DNA from: Chlorobium ferrooxidans DSM 13031
GTDB lineage: Bacteria; Bacteroidota; Chlorobiia; Chlorobiales; Chlorobiaceae
Length of the DNA: 64,000 nucleotides
Assembly (NCBI RefSeq): GCF_000168715.1
Contig: NZ_AASE01000006.1
Span: 62,001 to 126,000, forward strand
Reading direction: 5' to 3'
This document shows, in pieces, positions 55,061 through 64,000 of this stretch (positions are counted from its first letter, which is position 1; each line of letters starts with the position of its first letter). Position numbers and translations under genes: made by a program. Under the pieces are notes generated by a model that worked only from the letters and a program-made list of their open reading frames with translations, did not search any database and was not told where the DNA came from.

Positions 55061-56941
55061 ATGACTGATTCAAAAACTACAACAAAAACGGTCAATGTGA
55101 CCTCCAAAGCCAGTGTTTCCGTGCTTTTTGCAGGAGACTCCGGCGACGGAATGCAGTTGACCGGTACCCAGTTCGCCAACACAGTGGCTGTTCGCGGGTC
55201 GGAATTGAACACCTTTCCGAACTTCCCCTCTGAAATCAGGGCCCCTGCCGGCACCATCTCCGGCGTATCAGGCTTCCAGCTCCAGTTCGGCAGCAAGCCT
55301 GTCTATACTCCGGGCGCGCTTTTTGACGTCATGATTGCCATGAACTCGGCTGCTCTCAAGGCAAACCTGCAAAACCTTCACCAGGGAGGTATTATCATTG
55401 CAGGTACTGACGGTTTTGATGAAAAAAACCTGAAGCTTGCCGGTTATCCCGCAGGAGTTAATCCTCTTGAGGATGGCTCTCTCTCCAACTACACCGTTTT
55501 TCCTGTTCCCGTTCAGCAGCTTACCCGTGAAGCCCTGAAAGATAGCGGCCTCTCCAGCAGGGAGGTTGACCGCTGTAAAAACATGTTTATTCTCGGTCTG
55601 CTCTACTGGCTCTACAACCTCCCCTACGAAGGAACGGTTGAGATGCTGAAGAGCAAGTTCAGCAAAAAACCGCTGATTGCCGATGCCAACATCAAGGCTG
55701 TAACAGCCGGCTACTACTTCGGCGATGAGACCGAAATCTTTGCAAACATCGGCCGCTTCGATATTCCCCCGGAAAAAGAGCATGGCACCTACCGCCGTGT
55801 AACCGGCAATGAAGCCGCAGCCATAGCCCTTGCTGCAGCCGCCAAAAAGTCCGGACTTGAGCTCTTCCTCGGCTCATACCCGATCACACCGGCAACAGAG
55901 ATTCTGCAGAACCTTGCCAAAATGAAAAAGTGGGGAGCCAAAACTTTCCAGGCAGAGGATGAAATTGCCGGTATCTGCAGCAGCATCGGCGCCGCTTTCG
56001 GTGGTGCGCTTGCCGCAACCAACACCTCCGGTCCCGGTCTTGCCCTGAAAACCGAAGCGCTCGGACTTGCTGTTATCATGGAGATCCCGCTTGTTGTCAT
56101 CAACGTGCAGCGCGGTGGACCTTCAACCGGTCTTCCAACCAAGCCGGAACAGTCCGACCTCTTCATGGCCATGTACGGCCGTCACGGTGAGGCTCCGCTG
56201 CCGGTTGTTGCAGCCTCTTCGCCGGTTGACTGCTTCTATACCACCTATGAAGCCGCAAGACTTGCCGTTGAGCATATGACCCCGGTTATCTGCCTTACCG
56301 ACGGCTATCTTGCCCTCAGCTCTGAGCCATGGGCCGTTGAGTCCCCCGACAATCTCGCCGAGATCAAACCACGCATCCACGCTCCAAGAAAACCTGAAGA
56401 TCCGCCCTACCTGCCCTACAAGCGCGATGAGAATCTTGTCCGTTCATGGGCAATCCCCGGAACCAAGGGACTTGAGCACCGGATCGGCGGTCTTGAAAAA
56501 CAGAATGAGACCGGCAACGTTTCGCACGACCCGGACAATCATGAGCTGATGACCAAACTCCGTGCCGAGAAGATCGCCCGTATTGCCGACACCATTCCCC
56601 TTCAGACGCTCGACAACGGAGCTGAAAAAGGAGACCTGCTTGTGCTTGGATGGGGTTCATCCTACGGCGCTATCAAAACTGCGGTCGATCAGGCAATCGA
56701 GAAGGGATACAGCGTTGCACATGCTCACCTTCGCTATATCAATCCTTTCCCGAAAAACCTCAAGGAGATCCTCGGCAACTACAAACAGGTGCTGATACCA
56801 GAGAACAACAACGGACAGCTGGTCCACATTATCCGTGACACCTTCCTGATTGAGCCTGTCGGCTTCAGCAAAGTGAAGGGACTGCCGTTCAATGAGATGG
56901 AAATTCTGGCTAAAATCACCGATCTTATAAAGGAGCTTTAA
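55061..56941 (+). CDS. korA: 2-oxoglutarate:ferredoxin oxidoreductase, alpha subunit (fused gamma-alpha)
   Basis: Half of the enzyme that carboxylates succinyl-CoA to 2-oxoglutarate with reduced ferredoxin in the reverse TCA cycle, the carbon-fixation route of green sulfur bacteria. Residues about 20-200 are the gamma domain ([20 protein letters not shown]). The alpha pyrimidine-binding domain begins near 230 ([30 protein letters not shown]) and runs to the C-terminal domain ([20 protein letters not shown]). 626 residues, as in KorA fusions. korB starts 2 bp after the stop, so the two are one operon. Confidence 0.95.
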   Translation: MTDSKTTTKTVNVTSKASVSVLFAGDSGDGMQLTGTQFANTVAVRGSELNTFPNFPSEIRAPAGTISGVSGFQLQFGSKPVYTPGALFDVMIAMNSAALKANLQNLHQGGIIIAGTDGFDEKNLKLAGYPAGVNPLEDGSLSNYTVFPVPVQQLTREALKDSGLSSREVDRCKNMFILGLLYWLYNLPYEGTVEMLKSKFSKKPLIADANIKAVTAGYYFGDETEIFANIGRFDIPPEKEHGTYRRVTGNEAAAIALAAAAKKSGLELFLGSYPITPATEILQNLAKMKKWGAKTFQAEDEIAGICSSIGAAFGGALAATNTSGPGLALKTEALGLAVIMEIPLVVINVQRGGPSTGLPTKPEQSDLFMAMYGRHGEAPLPVVAASSPVDCFYTTYEAARLAVEHMTPVICLTDGYLALSSEPWAVESPDNLAEIKPRIHAPRKPEDPPYLPYKRDENLVRSWAIPGTKGLEHRIGGLEKQNETGNVSHDPDNHELMTKLRAEKIARIADTIPLQTLDNGAEKGDLLVLGWGSSYGAIKTAVDQAIEKGYSVAHAHLRYINPFPKNLKEILGNYKQVLIPENNNGQLVHIIRDTFLIEPVGFSKVKGLPFNEMEILAKITDLIKEL

Positions 56942-56943
56942 TA

Positions 56944-57978
56944 ATGACCGATATCAATCCAACAACAACGCTTACAGCAAAGGATTTCGCATCGAACCAG
57001 GAACCGAAGTGGTGTCCCGGCTGCGGTGATCATGCTGTGCTGCAGCAGATCAAGAGTGTACTGCCTGAACTTGGTGTTTCATCTGAAAACATCGCCTTTG
57101 TCTCGGGTATCGGATGCTCCTCACGTCTGCCCTACTATATGGCAACCTACGGTATTCACGGTATTCACGGAAGAGCCCTGCCGATGGCAACCGGCCTGAA
57201 AGCCGCCCGCCCGGACCTGAGTGTCTGGGTAGCAACCGGGGATGGCGATGCGCTCTCGATCGGCGGCAACCACTTCATTCATACCCTGAGAAGAAACCCC
57301 GATCTGAACGTCATTCTCTTCAACAACGAGATCTACGGTCTGACGAAAGGACAGTACTCTCCGACTTCAAAACTCGGGCTGAGAACCGTTACCTCCCCGG
57401 CAGGCGTGATCGATCACCCCTTCAACCCGGCCTCCCTTGCCATCGGTTCCGGCGGAACCTTCTTTGCAAGAGCGTTTGACAAGGACGGAAAATTCCTCCG
57501 CTCCATTCTCCTGCGTGCCGCACAGCACAGGGGAACCTCTCTGGTGGAGATCTATCAGAACTGTCCTATTTTCAACAATGCCGCCTGGGATGCCTTTGCC
57601 AACGCCGACATCAAGGCTGAGAACACCATCTATCTGGAACAAAACAAACCGCTTCTTTTCGGCAAGGACCAGAAGAAGGGGATCCGTCTTGACGGCTTCA
57701 AGCCGGTTGTGGTTGATCTGGAGAAGGGGGGAGTCTCAGCTGCCGACCTCTGGATTCACGACGAAACGGATATCAACAAGGCTTCCATTCTTGCCCGCTT
57801 TGCCGATACCGATCCGGATTCGGAAGGTGCCCTGCCGCGTCCGATCGGTGTGCTCTATGCCGAGGATCGTGTAACCTATGAAGATGCTCTCACCGAGCAG
57901 GTTCGCGACGCCCAGAAAAACGGCGCAGGCACGCTTGCAGATCTGCTCAAGGGTGACAACTCCTACGTTATCAAGTAA
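56944..57978 (+). CDS. korB: 2-oxoglutarate:ferredoxin oxidoreductase, beta subunit
   Basis: Thiamine-diphosphate and 4Fe-4S subunit of the same enzyme. The Cys motif KWCPGCGDH near residue 20 gives two cluster ligands. The TPP-binding motif is [20 protein letters not shown] with the [14 protein letters not shown] strand. 344 residues, in range for KorB. Directly coupled to korA (TAATAATG). A hairpin terminator at 58000 ends the operon. Confidence 0.95.
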   Translation: MTDINPTTTLTAKDFASNQEPKWCPGCGDHAVLQQIKSVLPELGVSSENIAFVSGIGCSSRLPYYMATYGIHGIHGRALPMATGLKAARPDLSVWVATGDGDALSIGGNHFIHTLRRNPDLNVILFNNEIYGLTKGQYSPTSKLGLRTVTSPAGVIDHPFNPASLAIGSGGTFFARAFDKDGKFLRSILLRAAQHRGTSLVEIYQNCPIFNNAAWDAFANADIKAENTIYLEQNKPLLFGKDQKKGIRLDGFKPVVVDLEKGGVSAADLWIHDETDINKASILARFADTDPDSEGALPRPIGVLYAEDRVTYEDALTEQVRDAQKNGAGTLADLLKGDNSYVIK

Positions 57979-57999
57979 CCCTTTCGACAGCATGACAAC

Positions 58000-58027
58000 A
58001 GAAAAGCCGGCAGCAGCCGGCTTTTCT
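58000..58027 (+). terminator. Terminator hairpin after korB
   Basis: AGAAAAGCCGGC pairs with GCCGGCTTTTCT around an AGCA loop, followed by a T-rich stretch. Lies 22 bp behind korB. Confidence 0.8.
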
Positions 58028-58042
58028 CATTTCTCTTAAATC

Positions 58043-58121
58043 ACAAAGGACCAAAAGGACTTCAGGGACAGCAAGGACGAAGATTAATATCGCCAAAAAG
58101 GGCGATCACACAGGATCGCCT
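58043..58121. repeat. Backbone intergenic repeat copy, short form
   Basis: AAGGACCAAAAGGACTTCAG, GGACGAAGATTAAT, then GGGCGATC-ACACAG-GATCGCC. It matches the two ends of the 50722 copy, with the TGTCCAC part missing. It abuts the 3' end of accA. Confidence 0.75.
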
Positions 58122-59126
58122 CTACTCTTCGTTCCATTCACCCATGGCACCAAACTTCTCTATCCGGTCGTTGACAAGCTCTCCGGGTTCCTGCTTTAAA
58201 AGAGCGGTCAGCTCCTCAATCAGCATACCCTTCAGGGTTGCGGCCATCGCTTCCGGATCGGTATGGGCTCCGCCAACAGGTTCGGGAATAATACGGTCGA
58301 TAATTCCCTGTGCCAGAAGATCCGGTGCCGTCAGCTGCAGGGCTTCAGCCGCCTGCTCCTTGTAGTTCCAGCTTCGCCAGAGAATGGAGGAGCAGCTTTC
58401 AGGTGAGATCACCGAGTACCAGCTGTTTTCAGCCATAAGAATACGATTTCCTACGCCAAGGCCGATAGCGCCGCCGCTTGCGCCCTCTCCGATAATAACG
58501 CAGATAACCGGGACGGTCAGCTTCGCCATCTCAAAAAGGTTCCGGGCAATTGCCTCCGCCTGCCCCCGCTCCTCGGCCTCGATACCGGGAAAGGCTCCGG
58601 GGGTGTCGATCAGGGTAATGACCGGTTTGCGGAACTTCTCGGCAAGTTTCATCAGCCGCAGTGCCTTGCGGTACCCTTCAGGCTGGGCCATACCGAAATT
58701 CCTGTAAACATTGCTCTTGGTATCACGACCCTTCTGATGACCGATAATCATGACCGGCTGGGAAAAACCTGACGCACTATCTTCAATCCGGGCAAAACCG
58801 CCGACAATTGCCTTGTCGTCACTGAAATGGCGGTCACCGGCAAGCTCTACAAAGCCATTGGTCATCGTATAGATATAGTCGAGCGTGTATGGTCTTTCCG
58901 GATGGCGGGCAAGTTGCACCTTCTGCCAGCGTGTCAGATTTTTGTAGATCGAGCGACGAAGCGCGTCAACTTTCAGTTCAAGAGCCTCAATCTCATGAGC
59001 GAGTACTCCGGTTTCTGACGGCGCCTGTTCCCTCGCACTGCTTCTGAGACACTCACGCATTTCGTTGAGTTTGGTTTCAAGCTCAACAACCGGTTTTTCA
59101 AAATCAAGGACAACTTTAGTAGCCAT
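58122..59126 (-). CDS. accA: Acetyl-CoA carboxylase carboxyltransferase, alpha subunit
   Basis: Transfers carboxyl from carboxybiotin to acetyl-CoA together with AccD for fatty-acid synthesis. Full-length 334 residues: coiled N-terminal helix ([19 protein letters not shown]), [37 protein letters not shown], and the oxyanion-hole stretch [18 protein letters not shown] with the family phrase [11 protein letters not shown]. accB and accC lie 1.2 kb away on the other strand; accD is not in the window. A separate transcript from the HU gene upstream, which has its own terminator. Confidence 0.96.
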   Translation of the reverse strand: MATKVVLDFEKPVVELETKLNEMRECLRSSAREQAPSETGVLAHEIEALELKVDALRRSIYKNLTRWQKVQLARHPERPYTLDYIYTMTNGFVELAGDRHFSDDKAIVGGFARIEDSASGFSQPVMIIGHQKGRDTKSNVYRNFGMAQPEGYRKALRLMKLAEKFRKPVITLIDTPGAFPGIEAEERGQAEAIARNLFEMAKLTVPVICVIIGEGASGGAIGLGVGNRILMAENSWYSVISPESCSSILWRSWNYKEQAAEALQLTAPDLLAQGIIDRIIPEPVGGAHTDPEAMAATLKGMLIEELTALLKQEPGELVNDRIEKFGAMGEWNEE

Positions 59127-59146
59127 GGGGCAGAGTAATAGTGATA

Positions 59147-59187
59147 AAAAAAGCCCATCAGGAAGCGGAGGCTCATGATGGGCTTTA
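59147..59187 (-). terminator. Terminator of the HU gene
   Basis: On the minus strand GCCCATCA and TGATGGGC form a stem around a 15-base loop, followed by TTTTTTTATC. It lies 30 bp behind the HU gene and before accA. Confidence 0.85.
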
Positions 59188-59216
59188 AAAGATAGCAGAA
59201 ATCAAAACCTTCAGAA

Positions 59217-59492
59217 TCAACCGCCGACCTCTTCCTTCAAAGCTTTACCCGGCTTGAATTTTACAACTTTTTTCGCAGAGATGGTAATAGCTGCACCAGT
59301 CTGGGGATTACGGCCCTGCCGTTCAGCCCTGTCACCAGTTGTAAATGTTCCGAATCCGACAAGAGTAACATCATCACCCTGCTTCAAGGATCCTGTTACA
59401 ACATTGATAAAAGCATTGACGGCACGCTCGGCATCGACTTTGGTCAGATTGGCCTGCTCGGCAATTTTCTCGACTAACTCAGCTTTTGACAT
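59217..59492 (-). CDS. HU-family DNA-binding protein
   Basis: A 91-residue histone-like protein that bends DNA non-specifically. It starts [20 protein letters not shown], has the dimer-core [22 protein letters not shown] in parts with the arm prolines, and ends in [17 protein letters not shown], all standard HU text. Divergent from efp across a 212-bp AT-rich region that must hold both promoters. Terminated by its own hairpin. Confidence 0.95.
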   Translation of the reverse strand: MSKAELVEKIAEQANLTKVDAERAVNAFINVVTGSLKQGDDVTLVGFGTFTTGDRAERQGRNPQTGAAITISAKKVVKFKPGKALKEEVGG

Positions 59493-59704
59493 AGGAGATA
59501 TTTATTATTGTTAAGGTAATAATCAGCTTTTTTATCAACGTTACCAATTACGTGAATTTAAACAGTACCTTACAAACTTGCAATGGCTTTTTAGCTTTAT
59601 AAGCCATTGCTTTGCAGGCGGTTTGTATTCGTCACGCGCTGTGTTATATTTAAGCTCTTTTGATTAAAAAAACCTAACCAAGCAAGATATATTTTATCCG
59701 TCTT

Positions 59705-60271
59705 ATGATTTCAATCAGTAACGTATCAAAAGGCTCCATAATCCGTTTCAAGGGCGAACCGCACAGCATAGAGAGTCTTGTCCACCGTACACCGGGAAAC
59801 CTCCGTGCGTTTTACCAGGCAAACATGCGAAACCTGAAAACAGGACGCAACGTTGAATTCCGATTCAGTGCGAGTGAATCCGTAGATGTGATCGTAACTG
59901 AACGCAAACAGTATCAGTACCTCTATCAGGATGGCACTGATTATGTCATGATGGACAACAACACTTTTGACCAGATCAATGTTCCTGAGCTCACCATCGG
60001 CTCCGGGTCGCGTTTTTTGAAAGATGGCATCACCGTAACAATTGTCTTTTCCGATGATGGCGCGATTCTCAGTGTGGAACTTCCTACATTTGTTGAAGTG
60101 GAAGTGACGGAAACCAGCCCCGCATCAAAAGATGACCGGGCAACCAGCGGCACCAAACCGGCAATTGTGGAGACCGGAGCAGAGGTCAACGTCCCCATGT
60201 TCATCCAGATCGGCAGCGTGATTCGCGTCGACACCCGCACCGGCGAGTATATTGAAAGAGTAAAAAAGTAA
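59705..60271 (+). CDS. efp: Translation elongation factor P
   Basis: Relieves ribosome stalling at polyproline runs. 188 residues with the three-domain EF-P plan, ending [19 protein letters not shown]. In the KOW-like first domain the tip loop reads [11 protein letters not shown], where the canonical form is PGKGQAF. The residue that is usually a modified Lys or Arg is therefore Asn here (N32), with Arg two positions later. First gene of the efp-accB-accC block, the same order found in many bacteria. Confidence 0.95.
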   Translation: MISISNVSKGSIIRFKGEPHSIESLVHRTPGNLRAFYQANMRNLKTGRNVEFRFSASESVDVIVTERKQYQYLYQDGTDYVMMDNNTFDQINVPELTIGSGSRFLKDGITVTIVFSDDGAILSVELPTFVEVEVTETSPASKDDRATSGTKPAIVETGAEVNVPMFIQIGSVIRVDTRTGEYIERVKK

Positions 60272-60324
60272 TGGTCTTTAATCGATTTAACAGGAAAAGC
60301 GTTTAATCCTTAAGTAGCATCATC

Positions 60325-60795
60325 ATGAACCTTAACGAAATCAGGCAGCTTATTGAGATCGTCAATAGCTCGGATCTTCAGGAAACCATTATTGAGGAGG
60401 GGGATTTTAAAGTTACCCTCAGACGTTTTTCTTCAGCAGTAGTGCAGCCCTCTGCTCCGGCAGTCGCCGCACCTGCCGCACCGGCTCCTTCAACCGCAGC
60501 TCCTCTTCAGACGGCAGCTCCGGCACCTGCAGCAGTGACCAATGAGCCGATCTCCGGCCTTGTCGATGTCTGCTCACCGATAGTCGGCACCTACTATAAA
60601 TCTCCTTCTCCCGATTCACCGGCATTTATTGCTGTTAACGACACTATTAAAAAAGGAGATGTTCTCTGCATTATTGAAGCCATGAAGCTGATGAACGAAA
60701 TTGAGGCGGAAGTTTCCGGCACAATTGTTGAAATTCTTGTTGAAAACGGACAGGCTGTCGAGTACAACCAGCCCCTGTTCCGGGTTAAACCATAA
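60325..60795 (+). CDS. accB: Biotin carboxyl carrier protein of acetyl-CoA carboxylase
   Basis: Carries the biotin between biotin carboxylase and carboxyltransferase. 156 residues: a short N-terminal helix domain ([20 protein letters not shown]), an Ala/Pro-rich flexible linker near residues 40-75, and the biotinyl domain with the modified lysine in [10 protein letters not shown] near 118 and the thumb region [18 protein letters not shown]. Followed 19 bp later by accC. Confidence 0.96.
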   Translation: MNLNEIRQLIEIVNSSDLQETIIEEGDFKVTLRRFSSAVVQPSAPAVAAPAAPAPSTAAPLQTAAPAPAAVTNEPISGLVDVCSPIVGTYYKSPSPDSPAFIAVNDTIKKGDVLCIIEAMKLMNEIEAEVSGTIVEILVENGQAVEYNQPLFRVKP

Positions 60796-60814
60796 TCTTT
60801 GATCAAAAACAGCC

Positions 60815-62158
60815 TTGTTCAAGAAAATACTTGTAGCAAATCGCGGCGAAATTGCATTGCGTATTATGCAGACCTGTCGCGAAATGGGGATCAGTACGGT
60901 TGCTGTTTACTCAACAGTTGATGCTGAATCAATCCATGTCAAATACGCTGACGAGGCGGTCTGTATCGGACCGGCTCTCTCACGGGAGAGCTATCTGAAC
61001 ATTCCCCGGATCATTGCAGCGGCTGAGGTGACCAATGCCGATGCCATTCATCCCGGTTACGGCTTCCTTGCTGAAAATGCCGATTTTGCCGAGGTGTGTG
61101 CTTCTGCAAATATCAAGTTTATCGGTCCTACGGCCAAAATGATCAACCAGATGGGTGACAAAAATACGGCCAAATCAACCATGATTGCCGCCGGTGTCCC
61201 TGTTGTTCCCGGAAGCCCCGGTCTGGTCACCGATCTGAAACAGGCAATAGAGACCGCTAAAAAAACCGGCTATCCGGTCATTATCAAGCCTACTGCCGGT
61301 GGCGGCGGAAAGGGCATGAGGGTTGTGACCGAGGAGAGCCAGCTTGAAAAAGCCCTCAATACCGCACGCAGTGAAGCCGAGCAGGCTTTCGGCAACAGCG
61401 GTGTCTATATCGAGAAGTATCTGGAAAATCCCCGCCACGTCGAGATCCAGATTCTCTCCGACCAGCATGGCAACACCATCCATCTCGGTGAGCGCGACTG
61501 TACGGTCCAGCGCCGTCACCAGAAGCTTATTGAGGAGACCCCTTCACCGGCGGTTGATGATGCACTGAGAAAAAAAATGGGTGATGCCGCTGTAGCTGCG
61601 GCACGGGCAATCAACTATGAGGGTGCCGGTACCATCGAGTTTCTGCTCGACAAACACCGCGACTTCTACTTCATGGAGATGAATACCCGTATCCAGGTTG
61701 AACATCCGGTAACCGAAGAGCGCTACGATGTCGATATTGTCCGCGAGCAGATCGAAATTGCTGCCGGTGAATCGATCGAGAACAGACAATTCACACCGAA
61801 AGGCCACTCCATTGAGTGCCGCATCAATGCCGAGGATCCGGAGCATATGTTCCGCCCCTCTCCCGGTCAGCTCCAGGTATTTCATACCCCCGGCGGACAT
61901 GGCGTCAGGGTAGATTCACACGCCTATGCAAGCTATGTTGTCCCCTCCAACTACGACTCCATGATCGCCAAACTGATCGTGACCGCTCACACCCGTGATG
62001 AAGCCATCGCAAGGATGTCCCGCGCGCTTGACGAGTTTATTGTTGTCGGAGTGAAAACCACCATACCGTTCCACAAGCAGGTCATGCACGCTCCGGTCTT
62101 CCAGAGCGGTGACTTTGATACCAGCTTTCTGGACACCTTCCGCTTCGAAAAGAAGTAG
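60815..62158 (+). CDS. accC: Acetyl-CoA carboxylase biotin carboxylase subunit
   Basis: ATP-dependent carboxylation of the biotin on AccB. ATP-grasp enzyme of 447 residues: [35 protein letters not shown], the glycine loop [34 protein letters not shown] and [14 protein letters not shown] with the catalytic Glu and Arg. The start codon is TTG at 60815, the only one matching family N-termini. Ends at a bidirectional terminator shared with rpoC. Confidence 0.96.
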   Translation: MFKKILVANRGEIALRIMQTCREMGISTVAVYSTVDAESIHVKYADEAVCIGPALSRESYLNIPRIIAAAEVTNADAIHPGYGFLAENADFAEVCASANIKFIGPTAKMINQMGDKNTAKSTMIAAGVPVVPGSPGLVTDLKQAIETAKKTGYPVIIKPTAGGGGKGMRVVTEESQLEKALNTARSEAEQAFGNSGVYIEKYLENPRHVEIQILSDQHGNTIHLGERDCTVQRRHQKLIEETPSPAVDDALRKKMGDAAVAAARAINYEGAGTIEFLLDKHRDFYFMEMNTRIQVEHPVTEERYDVDIVREQIEIAAGESIENRQFTPKGHSIECRINAEDPEHMFRPSPGQLQVFHTPGGHGVRVDSHAYASYVVPSNYDSMIAKLIVTAHTRDEAIARMSRALDEFIVVGVKTTIPFHKQVMHAPVFQSGDFDTSFLDTFRFEKK

Positions 62159-62180
62159 GCGAGTAAAAAAACGGACAATA

Positions 62181-62209
62181 AAAAAGGGAGACTCGCATCT
62201 CCCTTTTTT
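62181..62209. terminator. Bidirectional terminator between accC and rpoC
   Basis: A-run, GGGAGA stem, ACTCGCA-region loop, TCTCCC and T-run. Works for either convergent gene. Confidence 0.88.
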
Positions 62210-62235
62210 ATTGCTATGCCTCGAATCCTTCCGGA

Positions 62236-64000
62236 CTACACTTCAGAAGAGGCCGTTACTGCTTCACCATCAACACTCTCAGCAACTGCCGGAGTATCCT
62301 GACCATCTCCGGTCAGCTTGATAGCCTTGTACTTTTTCAGTCCGGTACCGGCAGGGATAAGCTTGCCGACAATGACGTTCTCTTTCAGTCCGGCAAGGAA
62401 GTCAACCTTTCCGGCAACTGCTGCATCGGTCAGAACCTTGGTGGTCTCCTGGAACGATGCGGCCGAAATAACACTCTCGGTCTGTAGTGCTGCACTGGTA
62501 ATACCAAGCAGAACCGGATGAGAGGTCGCCTGAAGGGCCGGCTCAAAAGCGATCATGGTTTTGGTGTTCTTGCGCAGCTCACGGTTAAGCTTGGCAATGT
62601 CACGCATCTTGTGGAGCTGGGTATCCTGAATTCTGGCCGGAGCATCACCTTTCTCGGTAATGCGGACCTTTTCGGAAACACCTTCATTGGCATCCATAAA
62701 GGCACTCCGGTCAATCAGGTCACCGGGCAGCAGCTCGGTATCGCCGGGCTCTTCAACCCGTACCTTCTGAAGCATCTGGCGCACAATAACCTCAAGATGC
62801 TTGTCATTGATCTCAACACCGGCATTGATCTGGTAGACCTTCTGGATCTCGTTGACCAGATACTGCTGTACGGCATTGGGACCCTGAATCCTCAGAATGT
62901 CCTGTGGTGATACCGCTCCATCGGTCAGCGGATCGCCGGCCTTGACCTCATCACCTTCATTGGCAAGCACATGCTTACCAACCTGTACATAATATACCTT
63001 CTCTTCACCAAAGTCGTTCTTGACCTTGATCTCCTTGCTGCTTCTGCGCTGGGAACCGAAACTGACATAGCCGTCAATTTCAGTAACAATCGCGGGATCG
63101 GTAGGAATTCGGGCCTCAAACAGCTCGGTAACCTTCGGCAGACCGGCGGTAATATCGCCGCCGACACGATCAAGATTTCTCGGAACCTTGGCCATGATAT
63201 CACCCGGAACGATCTTCTGGCCATCCTCAACATAGAGGTTGGACTTGATCGGAACCGGATAGGTCTTTTTAACCTCGCCTTTTTCATCTACGATGAGCAG
63301 GCGCGGCTCTCTGGTCTCTGTCGCTCTCAGCTTCGAACGCCAGTTGATAATGGTGTGCTGGGCAAAACCGGTCTGGGGATCAACCTCTTCCTTGTAGGTG
63401 ACACCCTTCTCGATATCGGCAAATTTTATAAATCCAGGCTGTTCGGCAATAATCTGCGTACTGTTCGGTTCGCTGCTGAAGAGCACCTGATCTTTTTTGA
63501 CCAGTGAACCGTTTTCACAGTTGAGATGCGCGCCATGCGGAACCTGGTAGCGCTTGAGAATTTTACCGGTTTCAGGATCGGCAATATTGATCTTGCCGTT
63601 TTTCTGAATAACAATCGAGCGGATATCCTCAACGCCATCTTCGTTGATTGCGCTGTGCTGGACACTTTTGATATCCTCGAACTGAGCCTGGCCTTCATAG
63701 AATGCCTTGGTCTCGGTTTCGGAGATACCGCCCTGCGCCGTACCACCCTGGTGGAAGGTACGAAGCGTAAGCTGTGTTCCAGGTTCACCGATCGACTGCG
63801 CGGCAATAACGCCGACAGCCTCTCCGATCTCTACAATTTCGTGTACCGAAAGGTTTGTGCCGTAGCACTTGGAACAGATACCGATCTTGGCCTCACAGGT
63901 GAGAACCGAACGGATCTCCGCCTCTTCGACACCGGCGGTCTCCTGAATCAGCTCGGCCAGCTCCTCCGTTATGATCTCTCCGGAGCGGACAACCACCGTA
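62236..64000 (-). CDS. rpoC: DNA-directed RNA polymerase beta' subunit, C-terminal part (5' end beyond window)
   Basis: The frame is open to the window edge, so about 587 C-terminal residues of RpoC are visible. The trigger-loop region is [20 protein letters not shown] followed by FHQGG. The zinc-binding cysteines are in [20 protein letters not shown]. The end region has [10 protein letters not shown], the usual end of bacterial RpoC, followed by a short acidic tail of its own ([15 protein letters not shown]). Rpo genes rpoB and upstream would follow to the right. Confidence 0.96.
   Translation of the reverse strand, partial: TVVVRSGEIITEELAELIQETAGVEEAEIRSVLTCEAKIGICSKCYGTNLSVHEIVEIGEAVGVIAAQSIGEPGTQLTLRTFHQGGTAQGGISETETKAFYEGQAQFEDIKSVQHSAINEDGVEDIRSIVIQKNGKINIADPETGKILKRYQVPHGAHLNCENGSLVKKDQVLFSSEPNSTQIIAEQPGFIKFADIEKGVTYKEEVDPQTGFAQHTIINWRSKLRATETREPRLLIVDEKGEVKKTYPVPIKSNLYVEDGQKIVPGDIMAKVPRNLDRVGGDITAGLPKVTELFEARIPTDPAIVTEIDGYVSFGSQRRSSKEIKVKNDFGEEKVYYVQVGKHVLANEGDEVKAGDPLTDGAVSPQDILRIQGPNAVQQYLVNEIQKVYQINAGVEINDKHLEVIVRQMLQKVRVEEPGDTELLPGDLIDRSAFMDANEGVSEKVRITEKGDAPARIQDTQLHKMRDIAKLNRELRKNTKTMIAFEPALQATSHPVLLGITSAALQTESVISAASFQETTKVLTDAAVAGKVDFLAGLKENVIVGKLIPAGTGLKKYKAIKLTGDGQDTPAVAESVDGEAVTASSEV

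Overview
The window looks like chromosome from a green sulfur bacterium (Chlorobiaceae, Chlorobium/Pelodictyon type). The main reasons are an adjacent korA-korB pair for ferredoxin-dependent 2-oxoglutarate synthase (reverse TCA cycle), an efp-accB-accC block, a carotene desaturase/isomerase-like oxidoreductase, a ClpC whose N-terminus is of Chlorobi style, and many weak Shine-Dalgarno sites. The species call is inference; nothing here names it outright.

Layout. 1-22.3 kb is ordinary backbone: a trpB2-like tail, clpC, a sugar-nucleotide-type dehydrogenase, a c-type cytochrome gene broken inside its haem motif, glpK, methyltransferases, a radical-SAM/DUF pair (TIGR03915/TIGR03916 type), tRNA-Pro(GGG), a DedA protein, a class A penicillin-binding protein, guaA, an outer-membrane barrel, and a rhodanese plus MauE-like pair. 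49-64 kb is backbone again: serB, two ferredoxins, alaS, korAB, accA, a HU gene, efp-accB-accC and the 3' part of rpoC.

22.3-48.9 kb is an accessory block of about 26.6 kb in which every recognisable gene lies on the minus strand. The genes are small, unrelated and often AT-rich: three paralogous membrane proteins, toxin-antitoxin modules, VF530, DCC, NERD, UPF0489, TIR-like, AlbA/Schlafen-like and AAA_14 proteins, a 12-residue-repeat protein and a radical SAM/SPASM enzyme followed by a cysteine-rich peptide. Between them lie copies of degenerate dispersed repeats, all on the opposite strand to the genes. A well-formed attC site follows the UPF0489 gene, a weaker attC candidate follows the repeat-protein gene, and the C-terminal end of an integron-type integrase lies at 40.0-40.2 kb. 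I read the block as a decaying integron cassette array mixed with IS3 and group II intron relics. Its right end abuts serB, and a 169-bp copy of the serB leader and first ten codons lies 8.7 kb inside the block.

Decay is widespread. Two genes carry a single in-frame TGA (membrane paralogue, TIR-like protein). A lipase/RTX gene has a stop and a frame change. In four toxin-antitoxin modules the toxin is wrecked while the antitoxin frame is open. The most interesting intact locus is the radical SAM/SPASM enzyme with its eight-cysteine peptide (41.9-43.5 kb), a candidate uncharacterised RiPP system.
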